Of a DNA stretch of 64,000 nucleotides, positions 1-10,269 are shown one piece after another; position 1 is the first letter of the stretch, and each line of letters starts with the position of its first letter. The position numbers and the translations under genes were made by a program. The DNA comes from Homalodisca vitripennis (Eukaryota > Arthropoda > Insecta > Hemiptera > Cicadellidae), in the NCBI RefSeq assembly GCF_021130785.1, contig NC_060211.1, positions 28,753,001-28,817,000 on the forward strand, read 5' to 3'. The notes beneath the pieces are model-generated. The model did not search any database. It was not told the DNA's origin and saw only the letters and a list, made by a program, of their open reading frames with translations.

Positions 1-50
1 TATCGTTTAGAAAATATTATACCTGTGCAGGACTTTATGTACACCCTGTA
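1..50 (-). mobile_element. Terminal fragment of a TACAGGGTG-ended DNA element
   Basis: Read on the minus strand, this segment begins at position 50 with TACAGGGTGTACATAAAG, the same terminus as the palindromic elements at 12930 and 58008 and the partial copy at 33461. The rest of the element runs off the left edge of the window. The sequence on the other side of the terminus shows no further similarity to the family. Class is inferred only from the shared end. Confidence 0.5.
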
Positions 51-56
51 TAGGTC

Positions 57-482
57 TCATAGTTTTTCTGGCTGTATTCTGGGAAGGAATGGCTCGTTCA
101 GGCATGTTTGTTTTCATCCCTTTGTTTTTCCTTAATTCACAAAAAATGCCATACAAAATGTCAAGGAAGCTATCCGATTTCGAGAACTTTATGTGCACAA
201 ATTAGCAGCTTTTTTCATTAAGATGGGCTTTCATAACAGTATTTAAATAATGTTTCTAACGAAACATGTTGTTATAGTGAGGGGTAATTATACCTAGACT
301 AACTAACCCACTTTATTTTATGTGTCACAAAGTTTATAGTAATAACATTTGTATTTAACAGTTCAAAATTTTTAAACCGTTAAGTACAAAAACTGGCACA
401 AAAACTAATATAATACAGACACCGCTGGACGTTTTACAATTTTGGAACCAAACTCCTAGTTCTATCATAAATTATTCGAGTT
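57..482. other. AT-rich stretch, no gene recognised
   Basis: I find no repeat family or coding signal here. If the minus-strand gene at 4096-896 is real, this stretch is intron or 3' flank. Confidence 0.4.
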
Positions 483-530
483 TTATGTCCACAAATTTTG
501 CTGAATTTCCACACCTGTAGACGTGTCATC
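483..530 (-). CDS. Possible terminal exon of the minus-strand secreted-protein gene (speculative)
   Basis: On the minus strand an acceptor-like CTCTGTTACAG is followed by 15 codons (DDTSTGVEIQQNLWT) and a TAA stop. The phase-0 junction fits the phase-0 end of the exon at 982-896. The pyrimidine tract is short, the peptide has no recognisable feature, and an exon this short can arise by chance. Another acceptor near 619 (AACCCTTCAG) would give a stop after three codons. Treat this only as the best in-window candidate for the end of that gene; the true next exon may lie to the left of the window. Confidence 0.15.
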   Translation of the reverse strand, partial: DDTSTGVEIQQNLWT

Positions 531-895
531 CTGTAACAGAGTTTGCCCGTTCTCACACAAATTTTTTCGGACAATTTTAATAGGGCCCGGACCAGACCCC
601 GTCACACGTCTATCTGAAGGGTTCGTGTTGACGGACGAGATAGCTTAATAACTGTGACACTATTATAGGCTAAATTTGTAATATCCTTCATTAAAATTTC
701 GAAAGAACTGCGACTACTGCTTTAAAAATCATTATTATCACTATCGGAGAGGTGTGACGGAGGCGCGGTGAAGGACATGACGAGGGACACAGCCAAATAT
801 CTTTTCCGTGCCCAATGATTTCAATAGGAAAGACAACTTAAAACTAAAACTATACGTCTCCATATTTGTAAAATAACGTTCATCACGATACTTAC

Positions 896-982
896 CTGTC
901 CAAAAAACTGTCCAACGAGAAAGAACAAACTGGGTTGACGTCTTCTGGTGCTTATCGCTCTGATCACTCTTGGCTTGTGAGA
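896..982 (-). CDS. Exon 3 of a candidate secreted peptide/protein precursor
   Basis: This is an 87-nt (29-codon) exon on the minus strand. It has a branch-point-like TGCTAATCC and the acceptor AAAACTTTTTCAG before it, and a consensus donor CAG|GTAAGT after it. It is phase 0 at both ends. The peptide starts SHKPRVIRAIS, has a basic TRRR site that could be a proprotein convertase site, and ends with the hydrophobic segment QPSLFFLVGQFFGQ. Fused in phase behind the signal-peptide exon at 1948-1844, the layout (signal, short spacer, basic site, peptide) recalls a neuropeptide or other secreted precursor. I cannot assign it to a named family. The open frame continues upstream of the acceptor to about 1138, but the splice signals argue that this upstream part is intron. 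Confidence 0.45.
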
Positions 983-1843
983 CTGAAAAAGTTTTAGGAT
1001 TAGCAAGATAAATAGTACAGTTGAACTAAATGAGAAACCAATACAAGCAGTCAAAAGAAAACTAAGATACATTGATTCTTTAAGTAAGACCTCCTGATTG
1101 GTGTAACGTGCTAGAAGCATGATTTGTTTAATACACAAATAAATTTATTAGAATGCTCTAACTGATTTTGTACTCGATTATAGTGAATTAACATTTCTAA
1201 TCGTTTAAATATTTGAATTAAAACAATTTTGAAAACTCCCTTCTTTGTTTATACCCCGTAATGTTTCTGATACAAAATTGATTATCCAAAACCAGTTCGA
1301 TCTATGTTTAAAAAAATATTGACTTAACAAGGATCTTAAATAGTTCATAAATTCATCTAACATCTAAAACAATCAAACGATCGCTAGCACTCAAACCCGC
1401 CATGATTCAGAAAAAAAGAGGAAAGGAAATCTGATCAGAAGCCTATGCCTAATGGTTAAAGGGATTCATATGAATCGCCCATCACTATAACTGTTACTAC
1501 TAGTACTATAAGTCACTTATAATAATCTACAAAAGGACCACTGATAGAGTAACTTTTAAAACGCACCCAATCTAATTCTTCTGCCTCTACTCAGAACTGT
1601 TAGAACAAATTAGAGATAGTTTGGTTTTATGCTGCCTTTATAGTTAGTTTGTTTTCGATGTAACTAGAAGACACAGATAGGCGTATATGACAGCAATTCT
1701 TATTCTTCTGCAGTAGTATACAACTCTTTTTTTACTTAGCGACTGACTAACATCGGAGTCCTATAACAACTTCCCAAAGTTTTTAGTTATCCATTCTCCA
1801 AATTCTCCAGATGTTGGAGTCAGAACTTGCCAGTTTTACTCAC

Positions 1844-1948
1844 ATGTTGTGGGCTGTAATCTGAGTCGGTGTTGGAGGGCAGAGGTATGCAGGCTGCCAT
1901 CACGCTTGCCAACAGCAACCAGTCCAGCGCTCTCATGTCAGCCAATAT
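1844..1948 (-). CDS. Exon 2 of a candidate secreted protein: signal-peptide exon
   Basis: This is a 105-nt minus-strand exon between an acceptor (TCTCGTTCCGCAG, ending at 1949) and a donor (CAT|GTGAGT, starting at 1843). It is fully open and reads ILADMRALDWLLLASVMAAC followed by IPLPSNTDSDYSPQH. Residues from the internal Met onward have the form of a signal peptide: a short polar and charged start, a hydrophobic core WLLLASVMAA, and small residues at a plausible cleavage site. Translation may start at this internal ATG (1936) or at the ATG of the exon at 4096-4088, which joins in phase. The local base composition is more GC-rich than the surrounding introns. The function is unknown; the segment after the signal is short, polar and rich in Ser, Asp and Pro. 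The flanking introns would be about 2.1 kb (holding a LINE fragment) and 0.86 kb. Confidence 0.5.
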
Positions 1949-2170
1949 CTGCGGAACGAGATCATTATAATGAGACGTGCGTTACTAAACAATTAGCATA
2001 AACAATTAACACGCTATACGGTAAAGTTGCTTTATTACTCTGCTAATGAGTGGTGTTCTCCAGGGAACATAACACAACAAACTTTCTTAAGGATCCTCTT
2101 TAAACGTACTTTTTCTTTTAAAAGGGAAGACCATTCCTTTTGATTGCTTTATGGCTGGCTTCATGCGAGG

Positions 2171-2640
2171 ACTTCAAATCAAATCAAATCTTTAAATGCT
2201 CGTAACAATTGCACATATTGTATGGCAATAAATGCTCGTAACAATTGCATATTGTATGGCAATCCTCACAATTTATTCTAAATTTTAAACTTTCACATCA
2301 CATTACTACCACGTCCAAACTTACACCGCTGTTCATACATTCAAGTCTCATTCATCCTTCGCCAATCTCAACCCACTTCCAGCGCTGGAGTCAGTCATCG
2401 AATTGGGTAGTCTCCCGGTTAAACACCAGACACTCGTCAACTCTGTAGAATGCATTTGATACCAGAAAGCGCTTCAAACGAGCTTTTGACGCCTTGGTCA
2501 TTTGGGCGTTTTTCATAGAATTTGGCAATCTGTTGATGAAATGAACACCTGCCAGCGAAGGCAAGTGCTCATAAACCACCGTTCTGTGTCTTCCACTATG
2601 GTAGTTATCTCTGCCTTGGGTCTCATACCCGTACATGTCA
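2171..2640 (-). mobile_element. 5'-truncated non-LTR retrotransposon (LINE), C-terminal end of the RT protein
   Basis: The minus-strand frame 2636-2391 encodes about 81 residues with the layout seen at the C-terminus of LINE ORF2 proteins: a basic segment GRHRTVVYEHLPS, then GVHFINRLPNSMK, then KARLKRFLVSNAFY, and a stop. No catalytic RT residues remain. Downstream on the same strand is a 3' UTR containing a ~35-bp direct duplication (2194-2229 and 2230-2263, each with GCTCGTAACAATTGCA) and a short GATTT-repeat tail at about 2174-2190. Such microsatellite tails are usual for CR1- and jockey-like elements. It lies inside the inferred first intron of the minus-strand secreted-protein gene, in the same orientation. 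Confidence 0.75.
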
Positions 2641-4080
2641 CGTCCCCTGGTTAGGACATATTGACATATTGGATTTTATCAAATAGAATAAGAAGGACGG
2701 TTCAGAACTGAACAAGGTTGACAGTACGGTTAAAAATTGCTTTGGTTAAATATACGACCGATTTGTGCTATCGCTAGAATAAAATCCAAAATCCGGTGCG
2801 GTGACTCACATCTCCTGTGTTCTTTATGTATATGATAGATAAGTACAATAACTGTTTCATAACAAACATAGAAAGCCATGAGACGCTTATCGTGAAAATA
2901 ACATTTACAATTGCTGTTTGCATCAAGAAAGCTTCAAAGACATCTTCCCATCGTAGTCACCCTCATAATGGAATTTCCGTAGGTTGTTTATCGCTTTCTC
3001 CGATCATGACACCAGAGATCACCAAACCGGAATTCGATAATAATCAATATATTATGTATGCACTCGATTACCGCCACAATTTTTAATACAGCCAGGCTAA
3101 ATTGACACATTGACATCGTTTGCATGTAGCTTGGATTGTTGCATTATCCAATGTAAACCCAGAAAAAGTTTCTAAATGGAGGCAGTTAACATTGTAAAAT
3201 AGAAATAATTATATCTTAGTTATTTCGCAACGTGTAGCGAAACGAAAAATGTGTTTTGAACTTATTAAGTCAATATTGCGACAAAGTTTGTATTTAAATG
3301 GCCTTTAGTAACAAGATATTAGTTTGACGAAGCAATTCCAAAGTGCTATAACGTCGCATAAATATTATTAAAACAATTTCTGATTTATTGATGCCAGGCG
3401 TTAAAACCAAATAAAATCAAACTTTAAACGACTTTTAAGTCCCCAATTTCACTCCTTATTGCGTTAAAGAAATGTTGTTTTGATAAAACATGTTAATCGT
3501 ATATTTAATGACAATAAAAATAACATTAACATAAAAATGTACCCTTATACCCATTATAAGCTTAATATAAATTGAATTAAATTTAACTAAAGGAACTGAC
3601 AAATTAAAAAGTGTAATGTTTTCATAGCAAGTAAGTTACATTATATTAATTACATTTCTATGGTACTGTGTGCTATGTCGGTTGTAATTATCAACATTTA
3701 GAATAACCTAGAAACATTATTGCAAAGCTCATTTAAATTATTAAAATATCAAGTATACAAAATTGAATAAAACGTGTTTGGAAGTAACCGTAAATTCGCA
3801 ATGGGGTTTAGATATTTACTAAACAATCAAGATTAATCTACTAAATGATTACGATTAGATAGTCTTAAATGATATTTTGCGTCTATTTTCCACATCTATT
3901 CAACAACGTTTTCTGCTACTCTCCAAGTTACAGAAAGAAGTAGAACTGTCACTTAACCTTTAGAAAAGACCTGCAGAGAATAGAGATCACGATAAGCACC
4001 TTTGGCTTGATTAAACTTCACTTCAAACCACAAATGGGACCGTGACATTTGTCTAGCGTTTCAGTTCCAGTTCATAAGTT
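2641..4080. other. AT-rich stretch, probably intron
   Basis: I see no repeat family and no convincing coding frame. If the gene model on the minus strand holds, this is the 5' part of its first intron. Confidence 0.4.
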
Positions 4081-4087
4081 GTCTTAC

Positions 4088-4096
4088 CTCTGCCAT
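4088..4096 (-). CDS. Exon 1 coding part (Met-Ala-Glu) of the candidate secreted protein
   Basis: On the minus strand GGAAATGGCAGAG is followed directly by a strong donor, GTAAGAC (4087 downward). The three codons ATG GCA GAG end in phase 0 and join in frame to the exon at 1948-1844, whose frame is open from its acceptor. The upstream 100 bases (to about 4200) would be 5' UTR. A TATA-like TTATAATAAG lies at about 4211-4220 on the minus strand. The same internal ATG could also be used in the next exon, so this exon might be read as 5' UTR. The start-codon/donor pairing and the phase match are what support it; no transcript evidence is available here. Confidence 0.4.
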
Positions 4097-4210
4097 TTCC
4101 TAGCGCTTCCTAATAGAGGACTTCCGTTGGGAAATGAGCTCTGGAAACGTTCAAACCCGGTGGAGTGAAACTATTTCAGTGTATATTTGGCAGGCAACGT
4201 AAAATATTGC

Positions 4211-4220
4211 TTATTATAAG
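4211..4220 (-). promoter_or_regulatory. TATA-like element upstream of candidate exon 1
   Basis: On the minus strand TTATAATAAG sits about 115-125 bases upstream of the candidate ATG at 4096 and just outside the 73-bp tandem array. In an AT-rich genome this match is weak evidence on its own. Confidence 0.15.
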
Positions 4221-4232
4221 GAAAAGTTCCTA

Positions 4233-5702
4233 CCAAAGACATCCTCGAGCTTTGTGTGTGATTTTCAATGACAAACTTTAGTACTTGCCATAAGCTTTAA
4301 ACCTGCCCAAGACATCCTCGAACTTTGTGTGTGATTTTCAATGACAAAATTTAGTACTTTCCATAAGCTTTAAACCTGCCCAAGACATCCTCGAACTTTG
4401 TGTGTGATTTTCAATGACAAAATTTAGTACTTGCCATAAACATTAAACCTGCCCAAGACATCCTCGAACTTTGTGTGTGATTTTTCAGTGACAAAATTTA
4501 GTACTTGCCATAAGCATTAAACCTACCCAGGACACGCTCGAACTTTGTGTATGATTTTCAGTGACAAAATATAGTACTTGCCATAAGCATTGAACCTGCC
4601 CAAGACATCCTTGAACCTTTTGTGTGATTTTCAGTGACAAAGTTTAGTACTTGCCATAAGCATTGAACCTGCCCAAGACATCCTCGAACTTTGTGTGTGA
4701 TTTTCAATGACAAAATTTAGTACTTTCCATAAGCTTTAAACCTGCCCAAGACATCCTCGAACTTTGTGTGTGATTTTTCAGTGACAAAATTTAGTACTTG
4801 CCATAAGCTTTAAACCTATCCAAGACATCCTCGAATTTTATGTGTGATTTTTCAGTGACAAAATTTAGTACTTGCCATAAGCATTAAACCTACCCAGGAC
4901 ACGCTCGAACGTTGTGTATGATTTTCAGTGACAAAATATAGTACTTGCCATAAGCATTGAACCTGCCCAAGACATCCTTGAACTTTTTGTGTGATTTTCA
5001 GTGACAAAGTTTAGTACTTGCCATAAGCATTGAACCTGCCCAAGACATCCTTGAACTTTTTGTGTGATTTTCAGTGACAAAATATAGTACTTGCCATAAG
5101 CATTCAACCTGCCCAAGACATCCTTGAACTTTTTGTGTGATTTTCAGTGACAAAATTTAGTACTTGCCATAAGCTTTAAACCTGACCCAAGACATCCTCG
5201 AACTTTGTGTGTGATTTTTCAGTGGCAAAATTTAGTACTTGCCATAAGCTTTAAACCTATCCAAGACATCCTCGAACTTTATGTGTGATTTTTCAGTGAC
5301 AAAATTTAGTACTTGCCATAAGCATTAAACCTACCCAGGACACGCTCGAACTTTGTGTATGATTTTCAGTGACAAAATATAGTACTTGCCATAAGCATTG
5401 AACCTGCCCAAGACATCCTTGAACTTTTTGTGTGATTTTTCAGTGACAAAAGTTTAGTACTTGCCATAAGCATTGAACCTGCCCAAGACATCCTTGAACT
5501 TTTTGTGTGATTTTCAGTGACAAAATTTAGTACTTGCCATAAGCTTTAAACCTACCCAAGACAACCTCAAACTTTGTGTGTGATTTTAAAAGACAAAATT
5601 TAGTACTTGCCATAAGCATTAAACGTGCCCAAGACATCCTCGAACTTTGTGTGTGATTTTCTATGACAAAAACTTCGTACTTGCCATAAGCTTTAAACCT
5701 AT
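4233..5702. repeat. Tandem array, 73-bp unit, about 20 copies
   Basis: The unit contains GACATCCTCGAACTTTG, TGTGTGATTTTCA, GACAAAATTTAGTACTTGCC and ATAAGCTTTAAACCTGCCCA, and repeats about every 73 bases from 4233 to 5702. Copies differ by a few bases and by occasional one-base indels. A distinctive variant (GGACACGCTCGAAC with TGTGTATGA) recurs at about 4533, 4902 and 5341, which is every 5-6 units, so there is higher-order structure. Minus-strand frames through it are repeat translations, not genes. Confidence 0.95.
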
Positions 5703-5734
5703 ATTTTTGCCCCATTTGTACGAATAGTGTAACA

Positions 5735-5870
5735 GTGTAGCGGATATGGCGGTTATCGCGAGATAACAGAATCAAGTAACGTCGAGCGTGGCTGCTGCTT
5801 GGATGGGTGACCGCTGAGCGATCCTGTCCTTGCAAGCATCCTCGCCTGCCCGGCCATTGGTGTTGGTTCG
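5735..5870 (+). repeat. 5S-rRNA-like segment (probable 5S-derived SINE or pseudogene)
   Basis: From about 5752 to 5814 the sequence parallels the internal promoter region of eukaryotic 5S rRNA: TCAAGTAACGTCGAGC corresponds to the A-box region, and CTTGGATGGGTGACCGCT to the C-box region, with the expected spacing between them. The 5' part of 5S RNA is poorly preserved, and after the C box the sequence leaves 5S for TGCAAGCATCCTCGCCTGCC. A functional 5S gene would be about 120 nt with both halves conserved, so a 5S-derived SINE (SINE3-like) or a fragment is more likely. It starts about 30 bases after the 73-bp array. Confidence 0.6.
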
Positions 5871-5879
5871 AAAACCACC

Positions 5880-7500
5880 TTTAAGCTATTGGTCCCCAAG
5901 TTAAATGTTAGACAGGGCTTCTTACCCTGATAAAATAAGACCTTAATTTACTTTTTTTACTTTAGCTATTACAAAACAGTGAGATGTTTATTCAAATTGT
6001 TGAGGCTCCAACTGCAAAGTAGTTTACGTTTTTCAAAAACCTTTTACACCTTTTTATCACATACGTTTACTCTGTATACAATACTTAAGCATCTTAATAG
6101 AAGCATTTCAAGTGGATCAAGATCTGCAGCATAGCTTAGAAATGTTTCTAATACACTTCATATACAAATACACAGTGGGATATGTATAGAGTTGTTTAAT
6201 TCTATTATCCATTTCTCAATCTAAAGCACCTTTTTTGGACGTTCAGTAAACACAGAGAGAGACGGAGATAGCTGTAACACTAAGTGACTACACTGACGCT
6301 CACTGCGGGTCAATGGGGTCCTGGGGGATTGTTTGTATTATTGTTGAGCGCGATTGTTGCGTCTCCAGAGCACTCTTGAGGTCGATTGTTCACTAGGTCA
6401 ATTTCATCTCATCACTCCAGAGGGCCTTTGTTCCTACCCTCGAGACGTTGTTGAGAACGGTCCTTGATAACGATTGAGTGAAAGGCATTCACTGTTATGT
6501 ATTCATGTAGCCTGTCTTTAGTGTCTTAATAATTTTAATATAATATTGAAATAGAATAGAATCAGTTTGTTTAATATGTTTTATTAATGTGGATTGTATT
6601 TACAAAACTGAAAAGAAAAGGAGAGGCATCAAATTTACGAAAAGTTTAATTGACAACAATATGATGTTATAGAGTGCACATACGTTTACTCATTACCATA
6701 TACAAGATCGTTAATTTCTCCAGAACCATTGAAGTTTTTACCACTTCTGAATGATTTTATAGTAATATAATTTCACACATCATGTTCGAAACTAGACATA
6801 ACTTCTATAAGTTCAGCTTGGAAGCCAGTTTTCTAACTTTTATTTCCAACACAGTCATTTAATTAGTAAAACAATATGGAGATTGGAACGCACTTAACGT
6901 TGACTGGTTGGTCTGCTACTCGTAGATAAAATTTGTCATTCTTCACAATTTGTCTAACTAAAAATTCCTTAAAAAGTGTGTTCAGATTTGTTCTTTCAGC
7001 GAACAGAGTGTTAATACATTTTATATTCTCTATACTTATAAATAATATTATCCTAATGCTGGTGTTCTGGGTTTATCTTCATCCAAAAATGTTCCAGGAT
7101 AAATCCTATTAACAGCTGCTTCAGGACATACATATTTATAATACTTGTGTTTTACGTTGAATCATATTTCGGTGAAGAAAACTTCACCGCTTCAAATAAT
7201 ACTTTACTGGAAACATAAGATTCATAATTTTGTTTGAGATGTTTGCTCTGACTGAAGAAGAAAAGTAAAGACAATTTTTGTAGCGAAACCGATCACAAGA
7301 TCAATTTACAACTGCAGCAAAAATGTGAAATCTTGGTAAATATTTTCAAGAAAATGATTAGTATTGTTCATAATGCCTGAAAATTAAAGATTACGAACTA
7401 AAGCTACTTTCATTCATTTCACCTCTTGCGTAGTTCCTGCTTTCCATAATATATTGCAATTCCGGCCAATAAAACCAGAGATTCTCGGTGGGGATCGTGT
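5880..7500. other. Intergenic; one higher-complexity block, no gene recognised
   Basis: Mostly AT-rich sequence without repeats I recognise. A block at about 6240-6480 is less AT-rich and non-repetitive (contains GTCAATGGGGTCCTGGGGGA and TACCCTCGAGACG) but has no convincing exon; it could be regulatory or an old unique sequence. Confidence 0.3.
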
Positions 7501-7596
7501 GGTTCAGTGGGTCAACAGCCTGCGGTATCACGATTAGAAAGGATGAGGTAACGGACCCATCGCCTTCGACATTCAAAGGGTATCCATGTCGGCGTT

Positions 7597-7739
7597 ATGT
7601 CACCGGAAGTCAAGTCTGACCGGAAACCCAAGTTGTCAGCTGGGCCGTCACGTGGTGGTGACGCGACAATGCGACTACTGACATTTACTACTATCGACAT
7701 CGCGCAGAGCCCGACAGAAGTCTCACAATTTTGCTTTAG
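7597..7739 (+). CDS. Possible first coding exon of an unidentified plus-strand gene
   Basis: From ATG at 7597 the frame is open for 47 codons plus two bases, and ends exactly at a strong donor, TTTAG|GTAAGAG (7740); the in-frame stop lies within the donor itself. The peptide begins MSPEVKSDRKPKLSAGPSRG and ends DIAQSPTEVSQFCF; I recognise no domain. The frame is open upstream to 7552. An insect-type initiator TCAGT lies at 7504-7508, giving a possible 5' UTR of about 90 nt. The block is clearly more GC-rich than its surroundings. Against it: no downstream exon was identified and part of this could be a decayed repeat. Confidence 0.3.
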
Positions 7740-7847
7740 GTAAGAGCATTTATCTTATGCTGTGTCATGACAAAGCAGCTATATTTCTTCGACTCATACA
7801 AGAAGATCTCTTAAGAACAAAAACGTAGTAATATTTCACAAAAGAAG

Positions 7848-8225
7848 TTGAAGATATAAAAATAGTTGGTCTCTGATGGAGATGTAAGAGGTGTAAAATT
7901 AGTTTCTTGTTCAACCAAAGGATTTCAAATGGATTAGCAAGACAAGAGTAGTGGCTATGAGTTTACTAGAAGTTCTCGATTAGAATTCGTAAGAGACAAA
8001 CAGTCTTTATCAGCTCAATAGAAGTTCTTGGTGGAATTGCAAGAGAAACATAGTCGGTATTTGTCTAATCGTGATTCGCTGATGAAACTCTATATGCAAA
8101 AATAGTGGCTATCTGCCCATCTGAAATTTTCAGATGTAATTGCGAGAGAAAATTAGTGCCTCTGTGCCTAATTGAAGTTGTCAGATGGAGTTGTATGATG
8201 AAAATAATACTTCCAGACAGCAAGG
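7848..8225. repeat. Decayed tandem repeat, about 51-bp unit
   Basis: Segments beginning GAAGTTCTC, GAAGTTCTTGG, GTGATTCGCTGA, GAAATTTTCAGATG and GAAGTTGTCAGATG start near 7969, 8021, 8071, 8123 and 8174, a spacing of 50-52 bases. Shared internal words are GAATTGCAAGAGAAA and AGTGGCTATCTGCC. Two more degenerate copies may precede them from about 7848. The copies are strongly diverged, so the array is old. Confidence 0.6.
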
Positions 8226-8229
8226 ACAA

Positions 8230-9150
8230 AAGAAGAAAAATATGGTGGCGTAAATGAGACTCTTTTCGATTTTTTTGAGCACCACAATAGATTGAATACA
8301 AGTTTTGTAGTTTTTTGTATAAAAAAAGTATTTGTCAAACTTCAATAGTCTTGTAGCATTAAAGTAAAAGAATAGTGCTCTGAGTAAATGTTTTAGTTTG
8401 TAAGTGTTAAAACATACCTCTTTAAATAAATGTTAAACATATGTTTTACGAAAATTTCAGCCCTCCTACCGGTTAAGCGCTCAATTATATCCTAAAATAA
8501 TACCAACAATAAAAAGTATTATAATTCCACGTTAAATCTAAATTTAGAGGTATCCATAAGAAATTTTCAAAGTTGACCACCAAATGAGAAATTGACTTTT
8601 AAATTAGTAATATTTCACGCTTTAAGAATTATAAATTAAATTTAAATACTTTTTACCACTTTCATTGTATTCTCAATTTATAAATGTTAAATACTCAGTC
8701 TTTTAATTCTTGAAGCATGAGCAACTCGAGTTGCAGACTCATTTCCTGAGGACTTTGCTCCTGTTTACGATTCTCTTCTCTTTTTCGTTTCAAGCAACTT
8801 TCTCTAACTTATAAAATTATCAATATTATAAAGTTTATTAGTTAAGATTGCAATATTATACGTATATTTGGGAAATAAATAAATAAATAAGTTCATATTG
8901 GAAAAATGCGACCGAGTAATTTTACCTGAATAATTGTAATAATCATAAAAAAATGAAGTTTCCAATTTTAAGTGAGCTGTAAAATCAATAGTTTCTGAGT
9001 TCCCAATGGTGGTCACCTACAGGTGATCACTCTATATTGTAGCAAATTGTAGAACATTTATTACAACACCAAAATATCGTATTTGCAGCATCCACAATGA
9101 TGACGTAATTGAATACACTCTCGTTAGCACATCACCTGTTCCGTTAATAG
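8230..9150. other. AT-rich intergenic sequence, nothing recognised
   Basis: Low-complexity AT-rich sequence with short homopolymer runs. No exon or repeat family is supported. Confidence 0.4.
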
Positions 9151-9345
9151 TCAGCACATTCTAGTCTCTAGTGGCCATTGTGTCCGGACGCTGATGACCA
9201 GAATCCGTGTCAAACACAGGCACCTCGGATGACACAGGAGATTACACAAGCGGTTTCCCCCACAAGGAGCGGCGGCGGCCGGTGACCTTAGCGGTTATGT
9301 CACTTTCAGAAAAACTGGCCACTAGCCCACTTGCCGTGAGACTTG
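9150..9345. other. GC-rich unique block
   Basis: The block contains GGAGCGGCGGCGGCCGGTGA at 9268-9287 and several CpGs, in contrast to the AT-rich surroundings. No in-frame exon with two good splice sites was found on either strand. It could be a promoter, an enhancer or a noncoding exon; nothing here decides. Confidence 0.3.
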
Positions 9346-9429
9346 GTTATGGGTTCTTTAGTCTCTAGTCTCGCTTGGTTTACTTATTTTTATATTAATT
9401 TTGACTACTCATGACGTATTTGTGGTGGG

Positions 9430-9560
9430 AAGGGATGGTTCAATGTAAATGTTGAGTTTAGCTCCAGTTCACCTTCGTCTTAGTGCAGCGTCTGGAATAT
9501 GACGCTGTCACAGACTTGGAATCTGGAGTGATGTTCGTCTGAACAGATAAAAAAGTTGAC
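9430..9560 (+). repeat. Dispersed repeat carrying GCTCCAGTTCACCTTC
   Basis: This copy contains GTTGAGTTTAGCTCCAGTTC, TTAGTGCAGCGTCTGG, GACGCTGTCACAGACTTGG and GGAGTGATGTTCGTCTGA. Related copies, some inverted, occur near 10270-10460, 35868-36205, 47105-47325 and 56318-56412. The half from 9497 is also inverted-repeated at 10380-10460. The element class is unknown. Confidence 0.6.
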
Positions 9561-9765
9561 GACGAAGAAGCTCCAAAACGAGTAATTCACAATGATTCGA
9601 CATCAGAGACATGTACATTAAAATATAATGTAATCCAGGTGAATTGGCATTCTCATTTTCTCATAAGGTGTCACAAACACACCTCACTCTGGTATGCATG
9701 TATTGGATTTAGTAACGTATTCACAAGTGATAATGTTTATTTGTAATTATTTAGATATTTAAGAG

Positions 9766-9776
9766 GGTTCAAATCC
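9766..9776 (+). other. Isolated pol III B-box-like motif
   Basis: GGTTCAAATCC at 9766-9776 followed by CGG is a perfect B-box and T-arm motif. No A box, anticodon arm or acceptor stem can be folded around it, so at most it is the remnant of a tRNA-derived element. Confidence 0.25.
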
Positions 9777-10269
9777 CGGAGAGGTCCAATCATGTGCTTT
9801 GACAATAAAACCAGTGCACTTCGAAGCCGGCATAGCTAAGACGCTGAGGTTTAAATGGGATAAAAAAAGAAGATTGTTGTTGATTATTTTTATGTTTACA
9901 CATGTTTATGACTATTTATCTTTTCTTACATGTTGCTCGTTAAATATTATTTTTTTTACATATGGTTATTTGTCAAAATATTTATCACTTTGTTGTTATT
10001 TGTTCCTTCATCACAAACTTATTACTGTTGCTCATTTTGATATATAACTATCTATTATTGTCTTGGCCTTATTTACCATTTTGTTGATTGTTAACCTACT
10101 TATATTCACTTATATTCCTTACTAATTCACTGTTTTGTTATTTATTTATTGTTAACACTGTTTGTTATTTAATTAGGTAAGTAAATATTATTAGTGTTAT
10201 TAATCGTTAATACTTTTTGAACTTATTTAATTGCACTACTGGTGTAATTCCGTTGGAAGAATAAGTAAA

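Noticed and set aside
821..1138. 105-codon minus-strand frame read as a membrane protein
   Set aside because: Its hydrophobic half lies upstream of a clear branch point and TTTTTCAG acceptor, and its 3' end runs through a GTAAGT donor; only 982-896 is kept as exon.
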